DNA of 64,000 nucleotides from Streptomyces achromogenes (GTDB taxonomy: Bacteria; Actinomycetota; Actinomycetes; Streptomycetales; Streptomycetaceae): contig NZ_JAUSYH010000001.1 of assembly GCF_030816715.1 (NCBI RefSeq), positions 1,054,001-1,118,000 of the forward strand. Direction: 5' to 3'. Each line of letters opens with the position of its first letter. The first letter of the stretch is position 1. The notes beneath the pieces are model-generated. The model searched no databases, was not told where the DNA came from, and worked only from the letters and a program-made list of their open reading frames with translations. Of this stretch, positions 46,143-54,039 are shown piece after piece. The translations under genes were made by a program, and so were the position numbers.

Positions 46143-46870
46143 AGCCGCACCACCGATCCGCCGTCGACGGCGACGACCTGTCCGGTGACCCAGGCGGCCT
46201 CGTCGGAGAGCAGGAACTTCAGGGCGCCCGCCTGGTCGGCGGCCGTGCCCATGCGTTTGAGGGCGAAGGACTGCACCATGGCCGTGCGGTACTCCTCGGG
46301 GATGATGCTGCGGGCCGCCTCGGTGTCCGTCGGGCCCGGCGCGATCGCGTTGACGCGGATGCCGCGCGGGCCGAGTTCGGCGGCCAGGGAAGCGGTGAGG
46401 TGGTTGATGCCGGCCTTGGCGAGCCCGTAGAAGCCGGTGGCCTGCCAGGCGGCGGTCGAGGACTGGTTGACGACGGCCGCGCCCTCCTGAAGGTGCGGCA
46501 GGGCGGCGCGGGTGACGTGCAGGGCGCCGAGCAGGTTCACCTTCAGGAACCTGTCGAGGTAGTCGTAGTCGACGGTGACGATGCCCTCGCGGCGCATGCC
46601 GTGGAAGATGGCCGCGTTGTTGACCAGGTGGTCGATGCGCCCGTACTCACTCATGACGGTGCCGGTGAGCTCCTCGGCCGAGGCGGGGTCGGCCACGTCG
46701 GTCCGCACGAACAGGGCGCCGCCGATCTCCTTGGCGACCCGCTGCCCTTGCTGCTCATTCAGCTCCGCGACCACCACGCGGGCGCCCTCGGCCGCCAGCG
46801 CCCGGGCGTACCCCTCGCCGATGCCCTGGCCGGCCCCGGTGACGATGATCACCTTGTCCTTGAACCGCAT
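46139..46870 (-). CDS. SDR family oxidoreductase
   Basis: 243 aa from the ATG at 46868-46870 (MRFKDKVIIVTGAGQGIGEG). Rossmann TGAGQGIGEGYARAL, NNAAIFHG, Ser in NQSSTAAWQATG, YGLAKAG for Tyr and Lys, and VTGQVVAVDGG at the end. First gene of the leftward ten-gene unit. Three operator copies lie between it and the divergent TauD-type gene (46894-47030), so its expression is probably under tight regulon control. Likely oxidises the alcohol made by an oxygenase of the cluster. Confidence 0.85.
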   Translation of the reverse strand: MRFKDKVIIVTGAGQGIGEGYARALAAEGARVVVAELNEQQGQRVAKEIGGALFVRTDVADPASAEELTGTVMSEYGRIDHLVNNAAIFHGMRREGIVTVDYDYLDRFLKVNLLGALHVTRAALPHLQEGAAVVNQSSTAAWQATGFYGLAKAGINHLTASLAAELGPRGIRVNAIAPGPTDTEAARSIIPEEYRTAMVQSFALKRMGTAADQAGALKFLLSDEAAWVTGQVVAVDGGSVVRL

Positions 46871-46893
46871 CCCAGCCTCCTCGCTCGGTTGCT

Positions 46894-46910
46894 CGGAAAC
46901 TACATTCTCT
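46894..46910. promoter_or_regulatory. GAGAA-N5-TTCTC operator, locus 7 left copy
   Basis: CGGAAActacaTTCTCT: right arm perfect, left arm GAAA for AGAA. It is 24 bases upstream of the SDR start. Confidence 0.5.
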
Positions 46911-46936
46911 CTTTGCGCGAAGCAAGGATTCGGACA

Positions 46937-46953
46937 TGAGAATCGGATGCTCA
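46937..46953. promoter_or_regulatory. GAGAA-N5-TTCTC operator, locus 7 middle copy
   Basis: TGAGAAtcggaTGCTCA, 6-base arms with one mismatch, between divergent units. Confidence 0.6.
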
Positions 46954-47013
46954 CAGCGTCTGGGGTCACCTTCCAACACCCCTGCACGCATAAGGGTTTT
47001 CGTTCCGCCCACA

Positions 47014-47030
47014 TGAGAATACGATTCTCT
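47014..47030. promoter_or_regulatory. GAGAA-N5-TTCTC operator, locus 7 right copy
   Basis: TGAGAAtacgaTTCTCT, near perfect, 21 bases before the TauD-type gene's start; its TACGA spacer is the same as in the copy at 16681-16697. Confidence 0.7.
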
Positions 47031-47050
47031 AATTCGGAAGGGATGTTTCC

Positions 47051-47857
47051 ATGATCGAATCGAAAGCCTTGAGCCCGGCGCTCGGGGTCGAGTTCACCGG
47101 GGTCACGGACCCGCTCGACGACTCCTTCGTCCACCGCTGCGCGGAGGCCCTCAAGTGGCGGGGCGTCCTGCTGGTGCGCGGGCTGCACCTCGACGACGAG
47201 CGGCAGCTGGCGTTCAGCCGCCGTCTGGGCGAGGTGGTGGCACTGAACGGCCAGGAGATCTTCCCGATCTCCATCAATCCGGAGAAGAGCAGGACCGCCA
47301 AGTACCTCAAGGGCGCGTTCTTCTGGCACCTCGACGGCACCACCGACGACGTGCCGGTCAAGGCGACCACGCTCACCGCCCGCGAGGTCGCCATGACCGG
47401 CGGCGGCACCGACTTCGCCAGTACCTACGCGGCGTACGAGGCCCTGCCGGAGAAGGACCGGGAGCGCTACGCGTCACTGCGGGTGGTGCACAGCTTCGAG
47501 GCCGCCCAGCGGCTGGTGAACCCCGACCCCGGCGAGCAGGAGCTGGCCGCCTGGCGCACCCAGCGCACGCACGAGGTGTCCCTGGTGTGGCGGCGCCGCG
47601 ACGGCCGCCGCTCCCTGGTCACCGGCGCCACCGCCGACCACGTCGTCGGCATGGACCCCGGGGACAGCCGGGCCCTGCTGGAGGAACTGCTCGACTGGAC
47701 CACGCAGGAGCGCTTCCGCCACACCCACGACTGGGCCGTCGGTGACCTGGTGGTCTGGGACAACACCGGCATCCTGCACCGGGCCCTGCCCTATGACGAG
47801 AACTCCCAGCGGCTGCTGCACCGCACGACCGTCGTCGGCGACGAGGCGTTCGCATGA
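47051..47857 (+). CDS. TauD/TfdA-family Fe(II)/2-oxoglutarate dioxygenase
   Basis: 268 aa from ATG 47051. The facial triad is WHLDGTTD (His93, Asp95) with a distal His in NTGILHRALPY (near 243); an Arg in LLHRTTV binds 2-oxoglutarate. The family hydroxylates substrates such as taurine or aryloxyacetates and can cleave ether, sulphonate or ester bonds. First gene of the rightward four-gene unit; overlaps the next SDR gene by ATGA. It could hydroxylate an intermediate before oxidation by that SDR. Confidence 0.88.
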   Translation: MIESKALSPALGVEFTGVTDPLDDSFVHRCAEALKWRGVLLVRGLHLDDERQLAFSRRLGEVVALNGQEIFPISINPEKSRTAKYLKGAFFWHLDGTTDDVPVKATTLTAREVAMTGGGTDFASTYAAYEALPEKDRERYASLRVVHSFEAAQRLVNPDPGEQELAAWRTQRTHEVSLVWRRRDGRRSLVTGATADHVVGMDPGDSRALLEELLDWTTQERFRHTHDWAVGDLVVWDNTGILHRALPYDENSQRLLHRTTVVGDEAFA

Positions 47858-48573
47858 GCGCCGCGCAGGCACCGACGGCCGTCGTGACCGGCGGGGCCTC
47901 CGGCATCGGCCGGGCGATCGCACAACGGCTCATCGAGGACGGCCTGAACGTGGCCGTCCTCGACCTCTCCCCTGCCGAGGAGGGCTTCGGCCTGATCGCG
48001 GACGTCGCCGACCGCGCCCAGGTCGACAAGGCGATGGACGCGGTACGCGAGCGCTTCGGCCCCGTGGGCGTCCTGGTCAACGCGGCCGGCAAAGACGGCT
48101 TCACCCGTTTCGCGGACCTGACCTTCGCCGACTGGCAGCGCGTGGTCGAGATCAACCTCAACGGTGTCTTCCACTGCGTGCAGTCGGCCCTGCCGGACAT
48201 GGTGCACGCCGGCTGGGGCCGGGTCGTCAACATCTCCTCCTCCAGCACTCACTCCGGCCAGCCGTTCATGGCGCACTACGTGGCGGCCAAGTCCGCCGTG
48301 AACGGACTCACCAAGTCCCTGGCCCTCGAACTCGGGCCGAAGGGCATCACGGTGAACGCGATCCCGCCAGGCTTCATCGACACCCCCATGCTGCGCACCG
48401 CCGAGCGGGAGCAGCGGCTCGGCGGCACCATCGAGGACCACATCGCGCGCACGCCGGTCCGCCGGGTCGGCCGCCCCGAGGACATCGCCGCGACCTGCTC
48501 CTTCCTGGTCAGCGAGGAGGCCGGTTACATCACCGGGCAGATCATCGGTGTGAACGGGGGCCGCAACACATGA
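47854..48573 (+). CDS. SDR family oxidoreductase
   Basis: 239 aa. TGGASGIGRAIAQRL, VLVNAAGKDGF, Ser in NISSSSTHSGQPFM, YVAAKSAVNG with Tyr and Lys, and ITGQIIGVNGG. The motif set and the HSGQPFMAHY active-site loop follow 2-hydroxycyclohexane-carboxyl-CoA or 3-hydroxyacyl dehydrogenase-like SDRs; the substrate is not certain. Coupled on both sides by 4-base overlaps, so it is made together with the TauD-type and CMD-type proteins. Confidence 0.85.
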   Translation: MSAAQAPTAVVTGGASGIGRAIAQRLIEDGLNVAVLDLSPAEEGFGLIADVADRAQVDKAMDAVRERFGPVGVLVNAAGKDGFTRFADLTFADWQRVVEINLNGVFHCVQSALPDMVHAGWGRVVNISSSSTHSGQPFMAHYVAAKSAVNGLTKSLALELGPKGITVNAIPPGFIDTPMLRTAEREQRLGGTIEDHIARTPVRRVGRPEDIAATCSFLVSEEAGYITGQIIGVNGGRNT

Positions 48574-49106
48574 CGAGACTGCGCCCCGTCCCGTACGAGG
48601 AGTGGGACGGCGAGGTGCTGCGTCCGCTGACGGGCGGGCGCACCGTCCCGCCGTCCAACGCCCTCGGCCTGCTGCTGAACCACCCGCAGCTGGCCAAGGC
48701 GTTCCTGACCTTCAGCACCCACCTGCTGTACCGCAGCACACTGCCCGCCAGGACGCGCGAGCTGACGATCCTCAGGGTCGCCTGGCGTCACCGGTGCCGC
48801 TACGAGTGGGCCCATCACGTGCTGATCGCACGCGAGGCCGGCGTCACCGAGGAGGAGCTGGATGAGGTCCGCCAGGGTGCCGGCACGTTGCTGAACCGGG
48901 CGGTGGACGAACTCGAGACCGCCTCCTACCTGTCCTACGAGGTGTACGAGGAGCTGGCGAAGCGGATGGACGAACGGCAGCTGATGGACTTCGTGTTCAC
49001 GGTCGGCGCGTACCGGATGCAGGCCCTGGCCTACAACACCTTCGAGGTGGAACCCGATCCGGGGATGGACGACGGGGGCATGAGCGACCGCGGACCGGCC
49101 GCGTAG
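48570..49106 (+). CDS. Carboxymuconolactone decarboxylase-family protein
   Basis: 178 aa. CMD fold with NALGLLLNHPQLAKAFLTFS, TRELTILRVAWRHRCRYEWAHH and IAREAGVTEEELDEVRQGAG. It has no AhpD-type CxxC (the CRYEWAHH part replaces it), so peroxidase activity is unlikely. Such proteins commonly accompany ring-degrading genes. Starts within the stop of the SDR gene. Confidence 0.83.
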   Translation: MTRLRPVPYEEWDGEVLRPLTGGRTVPPSNALGLLLNHPQLAKAFLTFSTHLLYRSTLPARTRELTILRVAWRHRCRYEWAHHVLIAREAGVTEEELDEVRQGAGTLLNRAVDELETASYLSYEVYEELAKRMDERQLMDFVFTVGAYRMQALAYNTFEVEPDPGMDDGGMSDRGPAA

Positions 49107-49114
49107 CGGGGGGG

Positions 49115-50176
49115 ATGGACATGCCGCGTTCCGTACACCCCGGCCAGCCGCTTCGCGTCGTCCAGTGGGCCACGGGGACCATAGGCACACGATCGCTGCG
49201 TGCCGTTGTCGACCATCCGCACATGGTGCTGGCGGGAGTTCACGTCCACTCCCCCGGCAAGGCCGGCCGTGACGCCGGCGAGCTGTGCGGGAGTGGCCCC
49301 ACGGGCGTCACTACCACCGACCGTCTCGACGACGTCCTCGCCCTGGGGGCCGACTGCGTGCTGTACATGCCGCGCACGGCCGACCTGGACGAGCTGTGCG
49401 CTCTGCTCGCGTCCGGCGCGAACGTCGTGGCCACGACCGGCGGGTTCCACCACCCGGCCGGCCTGGACCCCACCGTCCGGTGCAGGGTCGAGGCGGCCTG
49501 CGAGCAGGGTGGCACCTCGCTCCACGACACCGGCAGCAGCCCCGGCTTCATCACCGAGGCCGTACCGCTCGTGCTGGCCTCGGTGCAGCGGCGGCTGGAG
49601 AACCTGACCGTCCACGAGTACGCCGATCTGTCCCGGCGGGACTCGCCTGAACTGCTGTTCGACATCATGGGTTTCGGCCGGGCTCCTGCCACTGTGTTCG
49701 ACGAACGCCGCCTGGTACACGTCGAGGGCAGTTTCGGGCCCTCGCTGCGCCTGGTGGCCGAAGCCCTGGGACTGCCCCTGGACGCGGTGGAGGCTCATGG
49801 GAGGTTCGCCACGGCGGCCCGCACGACCCGCGTCGCCGCCGGTGTCCTGCGCGCCGGGACCGTGGCGGCGCAGCGGATGACGGTGTCCGGCCGGCGCGAC
49901 GGCCGCACGCTCCTGGAGTTCAACGCGACCTGGTACTGCACCGACGACCTCGACCCTGCCTGGGACCTGCGTCCCACCGGGTGGCATCTGACGGTCGACG
50001 GCGACACGCCCCTCGACGTGGCCATGAGGTTCCCGGTGCCGCTGGAGCGGCTGGCTGAGGTCTCCCCCGGCTACACCGCCCACCGGGCCGTCAACGCCGT
50101 TCCCGCCGTCTGCGCGGCGACCCCGGGACTACGGACCACGGCGGATCTTCCCCCGTTCACCGCGGTGCTCGGCTGA
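49115..50176 (+). CDS. Dihydrodipicolinate-reductase-like NAD(P)-binding protein
   Basis: 353 aa. The N-terminal Rossmann region is RVVQWATGTIGTRSLRAVVD (2,4-diaminopentanoate-dehydrogenase/DapB-like), followed by GVHVHSPGKAGRDAGEL, CVLYMPRTADLDEL, ATTGGFHHPAG and GSSPGFITEAVPL. The C-terminal half holds the substrate and dimer domain. Such genes are frequent in mycobacterial lipid and steroid islands but the reaction is mostly unknown. Starts 8 bases after the CMD gene (another ATG lies 6 bases on). Ends at a hairpin shared with the convergent hydratase gene. Confidence 0.75.
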   Translation: MDMPRSVHPGQPLRVVQWATGTIGTRSLRAVVDHPHMVLAGVHVHSPGKAGRDAGELCGSGPTGVTTTDRLDDVLALGADCVLYMPRTADLDELCALLASGANVVATTGGFHHPAGLDPTVRCRVEAACEQGGTSLHDTGSSPGFITEAVPLVLASVQRRLENLTVHEYADLSRRDSPELLFDIMGFGRAPATVFDERRLVHVEGSFGPSLRLVAEALGLPLDAVEAHGRFATAARTTRVAAGVLRAGTVAAQRMTVSGRRDGRTLLEFNATWYCTDDLDPAWDLRPTGWHLTVDGDTPLDVAMRFPVPLERLAEVSPGYTAHRAVNAVPAVCAATPGLRTTADLPPFTAVLG

Positions 50177-50198
50177 GCCGGGGCCGCCCCGGGGCTCA
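50174..50198. terminator. Bidirectional terminator hairpin containing both stop codons
   Basis: TGAGCC-GGGG-CCG-CCCC-(GG)-GGCTCA: a 10-pair stem with a two-base bulge. The TGA of the rightward gene and the TCA (TGA on the minus strand) of the leftward hydratase gene are the two ends of the stem. Confidence 0.55.
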
Positions 50199-50987
50199 GC
50201 CCTGCTTCAGATGCTGCTTCATCTCGTCGAGGCGGGTCAGGATCGGGAAGCCGTCCACGCTGAGCGCGTTGCCGTGCCCGGTCTGGTGGATGTCGAAGAC
50301 GGCCTGGAGAGCGGTGTGGAAGCCCTGGACGTCGAGGGTCTGGTTGACGGCGCGCTTGGCCTGGCGCAGGCCGAACGGGGGCATCGCGGCGATCCGGTCG
50401 GCCAACTCGTAGGTGCCGCTGTCCAGTTCGTCGAGTGGCACCACCTTGTTCACCATGCCGACCTGCTCGGCCTCGCGGGCGGTCAGCGGCCGGCCCGTGA
50501 ACAGGATCTCCTTGGCCTTGCGCGGGCCCAGCTCCCAAGTGTGGCCGTGGTACTCGACGCCGCCGATGCCCATGTGCACGACCGGGTCGGAGAACTCGGC
50601 GTTCTCGGCGGCCACGATCAGGTCGCACGGCCAGCACAGCATCAGCCCGGCGGCGATGCACTTGCCCTGGACGGCGGCGATGGTCGGCTTGGGGATGTTG
50701 CGCCACTTCAGCGAGTACTCCAGATAGTGGCGGGTCTCGGTGTCGTAGATCCACTCCAGGGTGATCTCGCCGGGGCCGGGCCAGCGGTCCTTCAGGTCGT
50801 GCCCGGCCGAGAAGTGCCGGCCGTTCGCCCTGAGCACGACGACCCGTACGTGCGCGTCCCGCGCGGCCCGGGTGTAGGCCGCGTCGAGGTCGTCGAGGAG
50901 CGCCATGGTCTGGGCGTTGGCTGCCTCGGGGCGGTTGAGGGTGATCGTGGCGATGCCGTTCTGGGCCTCGTACAGGATCTGGTCCAT
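50196..50987 (-). CDS. Enoyl-CoA hydratase/isomerase family protein
   Basis: 263 aa, normal crotonase length. LNRPEAANAQTMALL, oxyanion RHFSAGHDLKDRW and AVQGKCIAAGLMLCWPCDLI. The usual first Glu in the second segment is replaced (IAAGLML), while an acid remains at EYHGHTWELG region, so it may be an isomerase or hydrolase rather than a hydratase. Last gene of the leftward unit with the split acyl-CoA dehydrogenase pair, which would make its enoyl-CoA substrate. Confidence 0.85.
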   Translation of the reverse strand: MDQILYEAQNGIATITLNRPEAANAQTMALLDDLDAAYTRAARDAHVRVVVLRANGRHFSAGHDLKDRWPGPGEITLEWIYDTETRHYLEYSLKWRNIPKPTIAAVQGKCIAAGLMLCWPCDLIVAAENAEFSDPVVHMGIGGVEYHGHTWELGPRKAKEILFTGRPLTAREAEQVGMVNKVVPLDELDSGTYELADRIAAMPPFGLRQAKRAVNQTLDVQGFHTALQAVFDIHQTGHGNALSVDGFPILTRLDEMKQHLKQG

Positions 50988-51008
50988 GGCGGGTGTCCTC
51001 TGTCCCTC

Positions 51009-51055
51009 TTCTATCGCGGCAGGGTTCTGTCGCGGCGGGCTTCTATCGCGGCAGG
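51009..51055. repeat. Three tandem copies of a 16-bp unit at the acyl-CoA dehydrogenase 3' end
   Basis: TTCTATCGCGGCAGG occurs at 51009-51023 and 51041-51055 exactly, with TTCTGTCGCGGCGGG at 51025-51039 between, period 16. On the minus strand each copy reads CCTGCCGCGATAGAA, i.e. the end LPR-stop of the dehydrogenase gene followed by echoes after the stop. Probably a local slippage duplication. Confidence 0.7.
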
Positions 51056-52200
51056 CCGAGGATGCGCTCGGCGATGATGTTGCGCTGGATCTCGCTGGTG
51101 CCGCCGGCGATGGTGCCGGCGAAGCTGCGCGCGTACCGCTCGAACCAACTGGAGATGAAGTGCTCGTGGTGCATGTGGTGGTACGGGCCCGTGCGCTTGG
51201 GATGCTCGAGTCCCTCGGCGCCGTGGGCCTCCAGCGCGTGCAGGGAGGCGGACTGGACGGCCTCGGAGCCGAGCAGCTTGAGCACCGAGATCTCCGCCGG
51301 GTCGCGGTCCAGGCCGAGCTGGCGGTAACCGAGGAGCCGCAGCGCCGTCAGGTCCATGCGGAGGGTGGCGTACCACTCCTGGCCGGCGCCCGCGTCGGCC
51401 GCGTCGCGCAGGAGGTCCTCCAGGCGTTCGGCGTACGACAGCCACAACAGGGTGCGCTCGTGGCCGAGGGAGCCGTTGGCCACCCGCCAGCCCTCACCCA
51501 CGTTCCCGATGAGGTTCCCGCGGGGCACCCGGACGTCGGTGAGGAACACCTCGTTGAAGTCGAGGTCGTCCTCGGCGGCGATCGACCCGAACGGGCGGCG
51601 TACGACGCCCTCGGCGCCGGTCGGGATCAGCAGGGCACTGATGCCCCTGTGCTTCGGCGCCTCCGGGTCGGTGCGGACGAAGGTGAGCAGGACGTCGGCG
51701 TCGTGGGCGCCGGAGGTCCAGATCTTCTGGCCGTTGACCACGAACCCGTCCCGGTCCGCCACGGCACGGGTGCGCAGGGAGGCGAGGTCCGAGCCGGCCT
51801 CGGGTTCGCTCATGCCGAGCGCGGCGGTGATCTCGGCGCGCAGGATCGGCACGGCCCAGCGGCGCTTCTGCTCCTCGGTGCCGAAGGTGAGCAGAGAGGC
51901 GGCGATGATGCCCAGGCCCTGGGGGTTGAAGCTGTGGTAGATCCGGCGGCGGGCCAGCTCCTCCAGGTGGGCGAGTTGCTGGGGCAGGCCTGCGTTGCGG
52001 CCGCCGTACTCGGGCGGCTGGCCCGGGAGCAGCCAGCACGCGTCGAACAGGGTGCGCTGCCAGCGGCGGGCCCATGCGGGGACGTGGGCGCTGGAGCCGG
52101 CACGTTCGCGGGCCTCGGCCTCTTCGGGCAGGTGGGCGTCGAGGAAGGCGGCGAACTGTGCGCGGAACTCCTCCACCTCGGGGTCGTCGGCCAGCTTCAT
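51043..52200 (-). CDS. Acyl-CoA dehydrogenase, larger partner of a split pair
   Basis: 385 aa from the ATG at 52198-52200 (MKLADDPEVEEFRAQF), overlapping the stop of the partner gene. Flavin and substrate motifs: LGMSEPEAGSDLASLRTRA, FVVNGQKIWTSGAHDAD and terminal AGGTSEIQRNIIAERILGLPR. The classical catalytic Glu place has Gly (AGGTSE), so the base is elsewhere, as in some long-branched forms. Paired adjacent acyl-CoA dehydrogenase genes of unequal size form alpha2beta2 enzymes in actinobacterial steroid degradation (FadE26-27, ChsE types); this pair fits that style. Confidence 0.88.
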   Translation of the reverse strand: MKLADDPEVEEFRAQFAAFLDAHLPEEAEARERAGSSAHVPAWARRWQRTLFDACWLLPGQPPEYGGRNAGLPQQLAHLEELARRRIYHSFNPQGLGIIAASLLTFGTEEQKRRWAVPILRAEITAALGMSEPEAGSDLASLRTRAVADRDGFVVNGQKIWTSGAHDADVLLTFVRTDPEAPKHRGISALLIPTGAEGVVRRPFGSIAAEDDLDFNEVFLTDVRVPRGNLIGNVGEGWRVANGSLGHERTLLWLSYAERLEDLLRDAADAGAGQEWYATLRMDLTALRLLGYRQLGLDRDPAEISVLKLLGSEAVQSASLHALEAHGAEGLEHPKRTGPYHHMHHEHFISSWFERYARSFAGTIAGGTSEIQRNIIAERILGLPR

Positions 52201-53051
52201 CACGCGAGCAGCGCCTTCCTGTGAACGGACGCGGTGCCGAGGAGCAAGTCGCAGGCCTGGGCACGTTTGAGGTGGTACTGCAGTTCGTTCTCCCAGGTGA
52301 AGCCCATGGCGCCGGACAATTGCAGCCCGTGCCGGAATACCAGGCGCTGGCACTCGCCGGCCGCGGCCTTGGCCATGTGCGCGGCGTCGGCGCGGCGCGG
52401 GTCGTCCTCGGCGATGGTCAGGGCGCTGAAGTGGGTGAGGGCGCGGGCGCGTTCGATCGCCACGTGCATGTCGGCCGCCTTGTGCTTGACGGCCTGGAAG
52501 GAGCCGAGCGGCCGGCCGAACTGCACCCGCTGCTTCACATGGTCCAGGACGAGATCGAGGACGCGCCGACAGGCACCCACGCAGGTGGCGGCGAGTCCCA
52601 CCAGGGCGAGATCGGGCACTTTGGCTGCGAGGTCCTCGGCGCCGACGTGTGCGGCGTGCAGGTGCGGATCGAGCACGGGGACCCGTTCGGCGGCCAGCTC
52701 CGTTCCCCGGACGACGATGACGCCCCGGTGTGTGAGAAGCGCGACCTCATCGGCCCGGTCGGCGTCCAGGACGTAGCGCCCGACGCCGTCGAACACGGCG
52801 GTGCCGCTGCCCTCGGGGAGCCGGCCGGTGAGCGGTGCGAACCAGGTGGCGGTGGCCAGAAACGGAGTGGGGTCGGCGGCGTATCCCAGTTCTTCGAGGA
52901 TCAGGGCGAGCTCGAGCGGGGGCGCCTCCAGCCAGCCCAGTCGTAGGTACGTGTCCCACTGCTGGCCGGCGGGCCTGCTCCGCACCTTGGCGACCGTCTC
53001 ACGCACCGTGCGCCGCAGCAGCTGCTGCTCCTCGTCGAGTTCGAACTCCAC
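52200..53051 (-). CDS. Acyl-CoA dehydrogenase, smaller partner of a split pair
   Basis: 283 aa from GTG 53049-53051 (EFELDEEQQLLRRTVRE), about 100 residues short of a full acyl-CoA dehydrogenase. The N-terminal helical domain and the C-terminal helical domain (RVQFGRPLGSFQAVKHKAAD, SGAMGFTWENELQYHLKRA) are kept, while the middle beta domain is reduced and has no normal TEP/GSD flavin motif. The shortened form is what is seen in beta-type partners of heterotetrameric enzymes. ATGA-coupled to the larger partner. The operator pair 53110-53148 lies upstream. Confidence 0.86.
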   Translation of the reverse strand: MEFELDEEQQLLRRTVRETVAKVRSRPAGQQWDTYLRLGWLEAPPLELALILEELGYAADPTPFLATATWFAPLTGRLPEGSGTAVFDGVGRYVLDADRADEVALLTHRGVIVVRGTELAAERVPVLDPHLHAAHVGAEDLAAKVPDLALVGLAATCVGACRRVLDLVLDHVKQRVQFGRPLGSFQAVKHKAADMHVAIERARALTHFSALTIAEDDPRRADAAHMAKAAAGECQRLVFRHGLQLSGAMGFTWENELQYHLKRAQACDLLLGTASVHRKALLA

Positions 53052-53109
53052 GCCCGGCCCCCTCCGCCGTACCGGTGGCTGCACACCGGGCGCGGGCCCG
53101 GATCAGAAG

Positions 53110-53126
53110 CGAGAATAGCATTCTCA
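53110..53126. promoter_or_regulatory. GAGAA-N5-TTCTC operator, locus 8
   Basis: GCGAGAAtagcaTTCTCA region, GAGAA/TTCTC perfect, between divergent acyl-CoA dehydrogenase and TetR genes. Confidence 0.75.
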
Positions 53127-53131
53127 CTAAG

Positions 53132-53148
53132 AGGGAGTAAGGCTCTCG
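53132..53148. promoter_or_regulatory. Degenerate GAGAA-N5-TTCTC copy, locus 8
   Basis: GGGAG-taagg-CTCTC at exactly 22 bp from the copy at 53110-53126. The arms pair with each other, though less close to consensus. Confidence 0.45.
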
Positions 53149-53217
53149 CTTTTGGCAGAGCGCGATTCGGTAGGGCGTAGGGCTCATCTTTCCGCCTGCG
53201 TGGAGTACCGTTCTTCC

Positions 53218-54039
53218 ATGAGTGCCGTCCCCGCAGAATCCGTCAAGACCCCCGAGCCCGCGTGGCGGCAGCGCGCCGTCGAGCGCTCCACCCGGGCGGC
53301 GAAGCTGCGCGCCGAGCAACGCGTCCAGCGCTTTTTGGACGCCGCCCAGGAGCTCATCGCCGACAAGGGCACCACCGACTTCACCGTGCAGGAGATCGTC
53401 GAGCGTTCCCGCCAGTCACTGCGCAGCTTCTACCAGCACTTCGACGGCAAGCACGAACTCCTGCTCGCCCTGTTCGAGGACGCGCTGTCGAAGTCCGCCG
53501 CCACCCTACGGGAGCAGGTCACCGCGGGGCAGGATCCGCTGGAGCGTCTGAAGATCGCGGTCGAGTGGCTCTACGACGCCTCCAAGCCGCGCGAGGGCCG
53601 GCAGTCCCCGCTCTTCACCGACTTCGCCGTCCAGCTGCTGGTCAGCCACCCTGAACAGGTGGCCAGCGCCCACCTGCCGCTGCTCGACTTCTTCACCGAG
53701 ATGGTGGAAGAAGCCGTCGAGACCGGCCAGGCCGTGGCCCCGAAGCCGCGGCGCACCGCCTCCCTGATCATGCAGACGGCGATGTTCACGGCCCAGGCCC
53801 CCTCGGCCCGGGTCGGCGCCCATCCCTCGCCGATCACGGTGGAGGAGGTGTGGGCCTTCTGTCTGGGCGGCATCAGTGGCGGCCCGGTGCCCGACGGCAC
53901 TCCGGCGACTGCACCGCCGGTGAAGAAGACCGCGGCGAAGACCGGCACGAGGAAGAAGGCGTCCGCCAAGAAGTCCGCCTCGGCCACGACCGCGGCCAGG
54001 AAGACGGGCGCGGCAGCCAGTCCGCCCAGGCACGGCTGA
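53218..54039 (+). CDS. TetR-family regulator with Lys/Ala-rich C-terminal tail
   Basis: 273 aa from ATG 53218 (MSAVPAESVKTPEPAW); an earlier in-frame ATG at 53152 would overlap the control region. DNA-binding domain RFLDAAQELIADKGTTDFTV with QEIVERSRQSLRSFYQHFDG (about residues 37-80), then a helical ligand domain. The last 40 residues are a histone-H1-like tail of repeated Lys and Ala (KKTAAKTG, RKKASAKK, ATTAARKTG), which is unusual for TetR proteins and could add non-specific DNA affinity. Divergent from the split dehydrogenase unit across operator locus 8, so autoregulation is expected. Candidate regulator of the island. Confidence 0.85.
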   Translation: MSAVPAESVKTPEPAWRQRAVERSTRAAKLRAEQRVQRFLDAAQELIADKGTTDFTVQEIVERSRQSLRSFYQHFDGKHELLLALFEDALSKSAATLREQVTAGQDPLERLKIAVEWLYDASKPREGRQSPLFTDFAVQLLVSHPEQVASAHLPLLDFFTEMVEEAVETGQAVAPKPRRTASLIMQTAMFTAQAPSARVGAHPSPITVEEVWAFCLGGISGGPVPDGTPATAPPVKKTAAKTGTRKKASAKKSASATTAARKTGAAASPPRHG

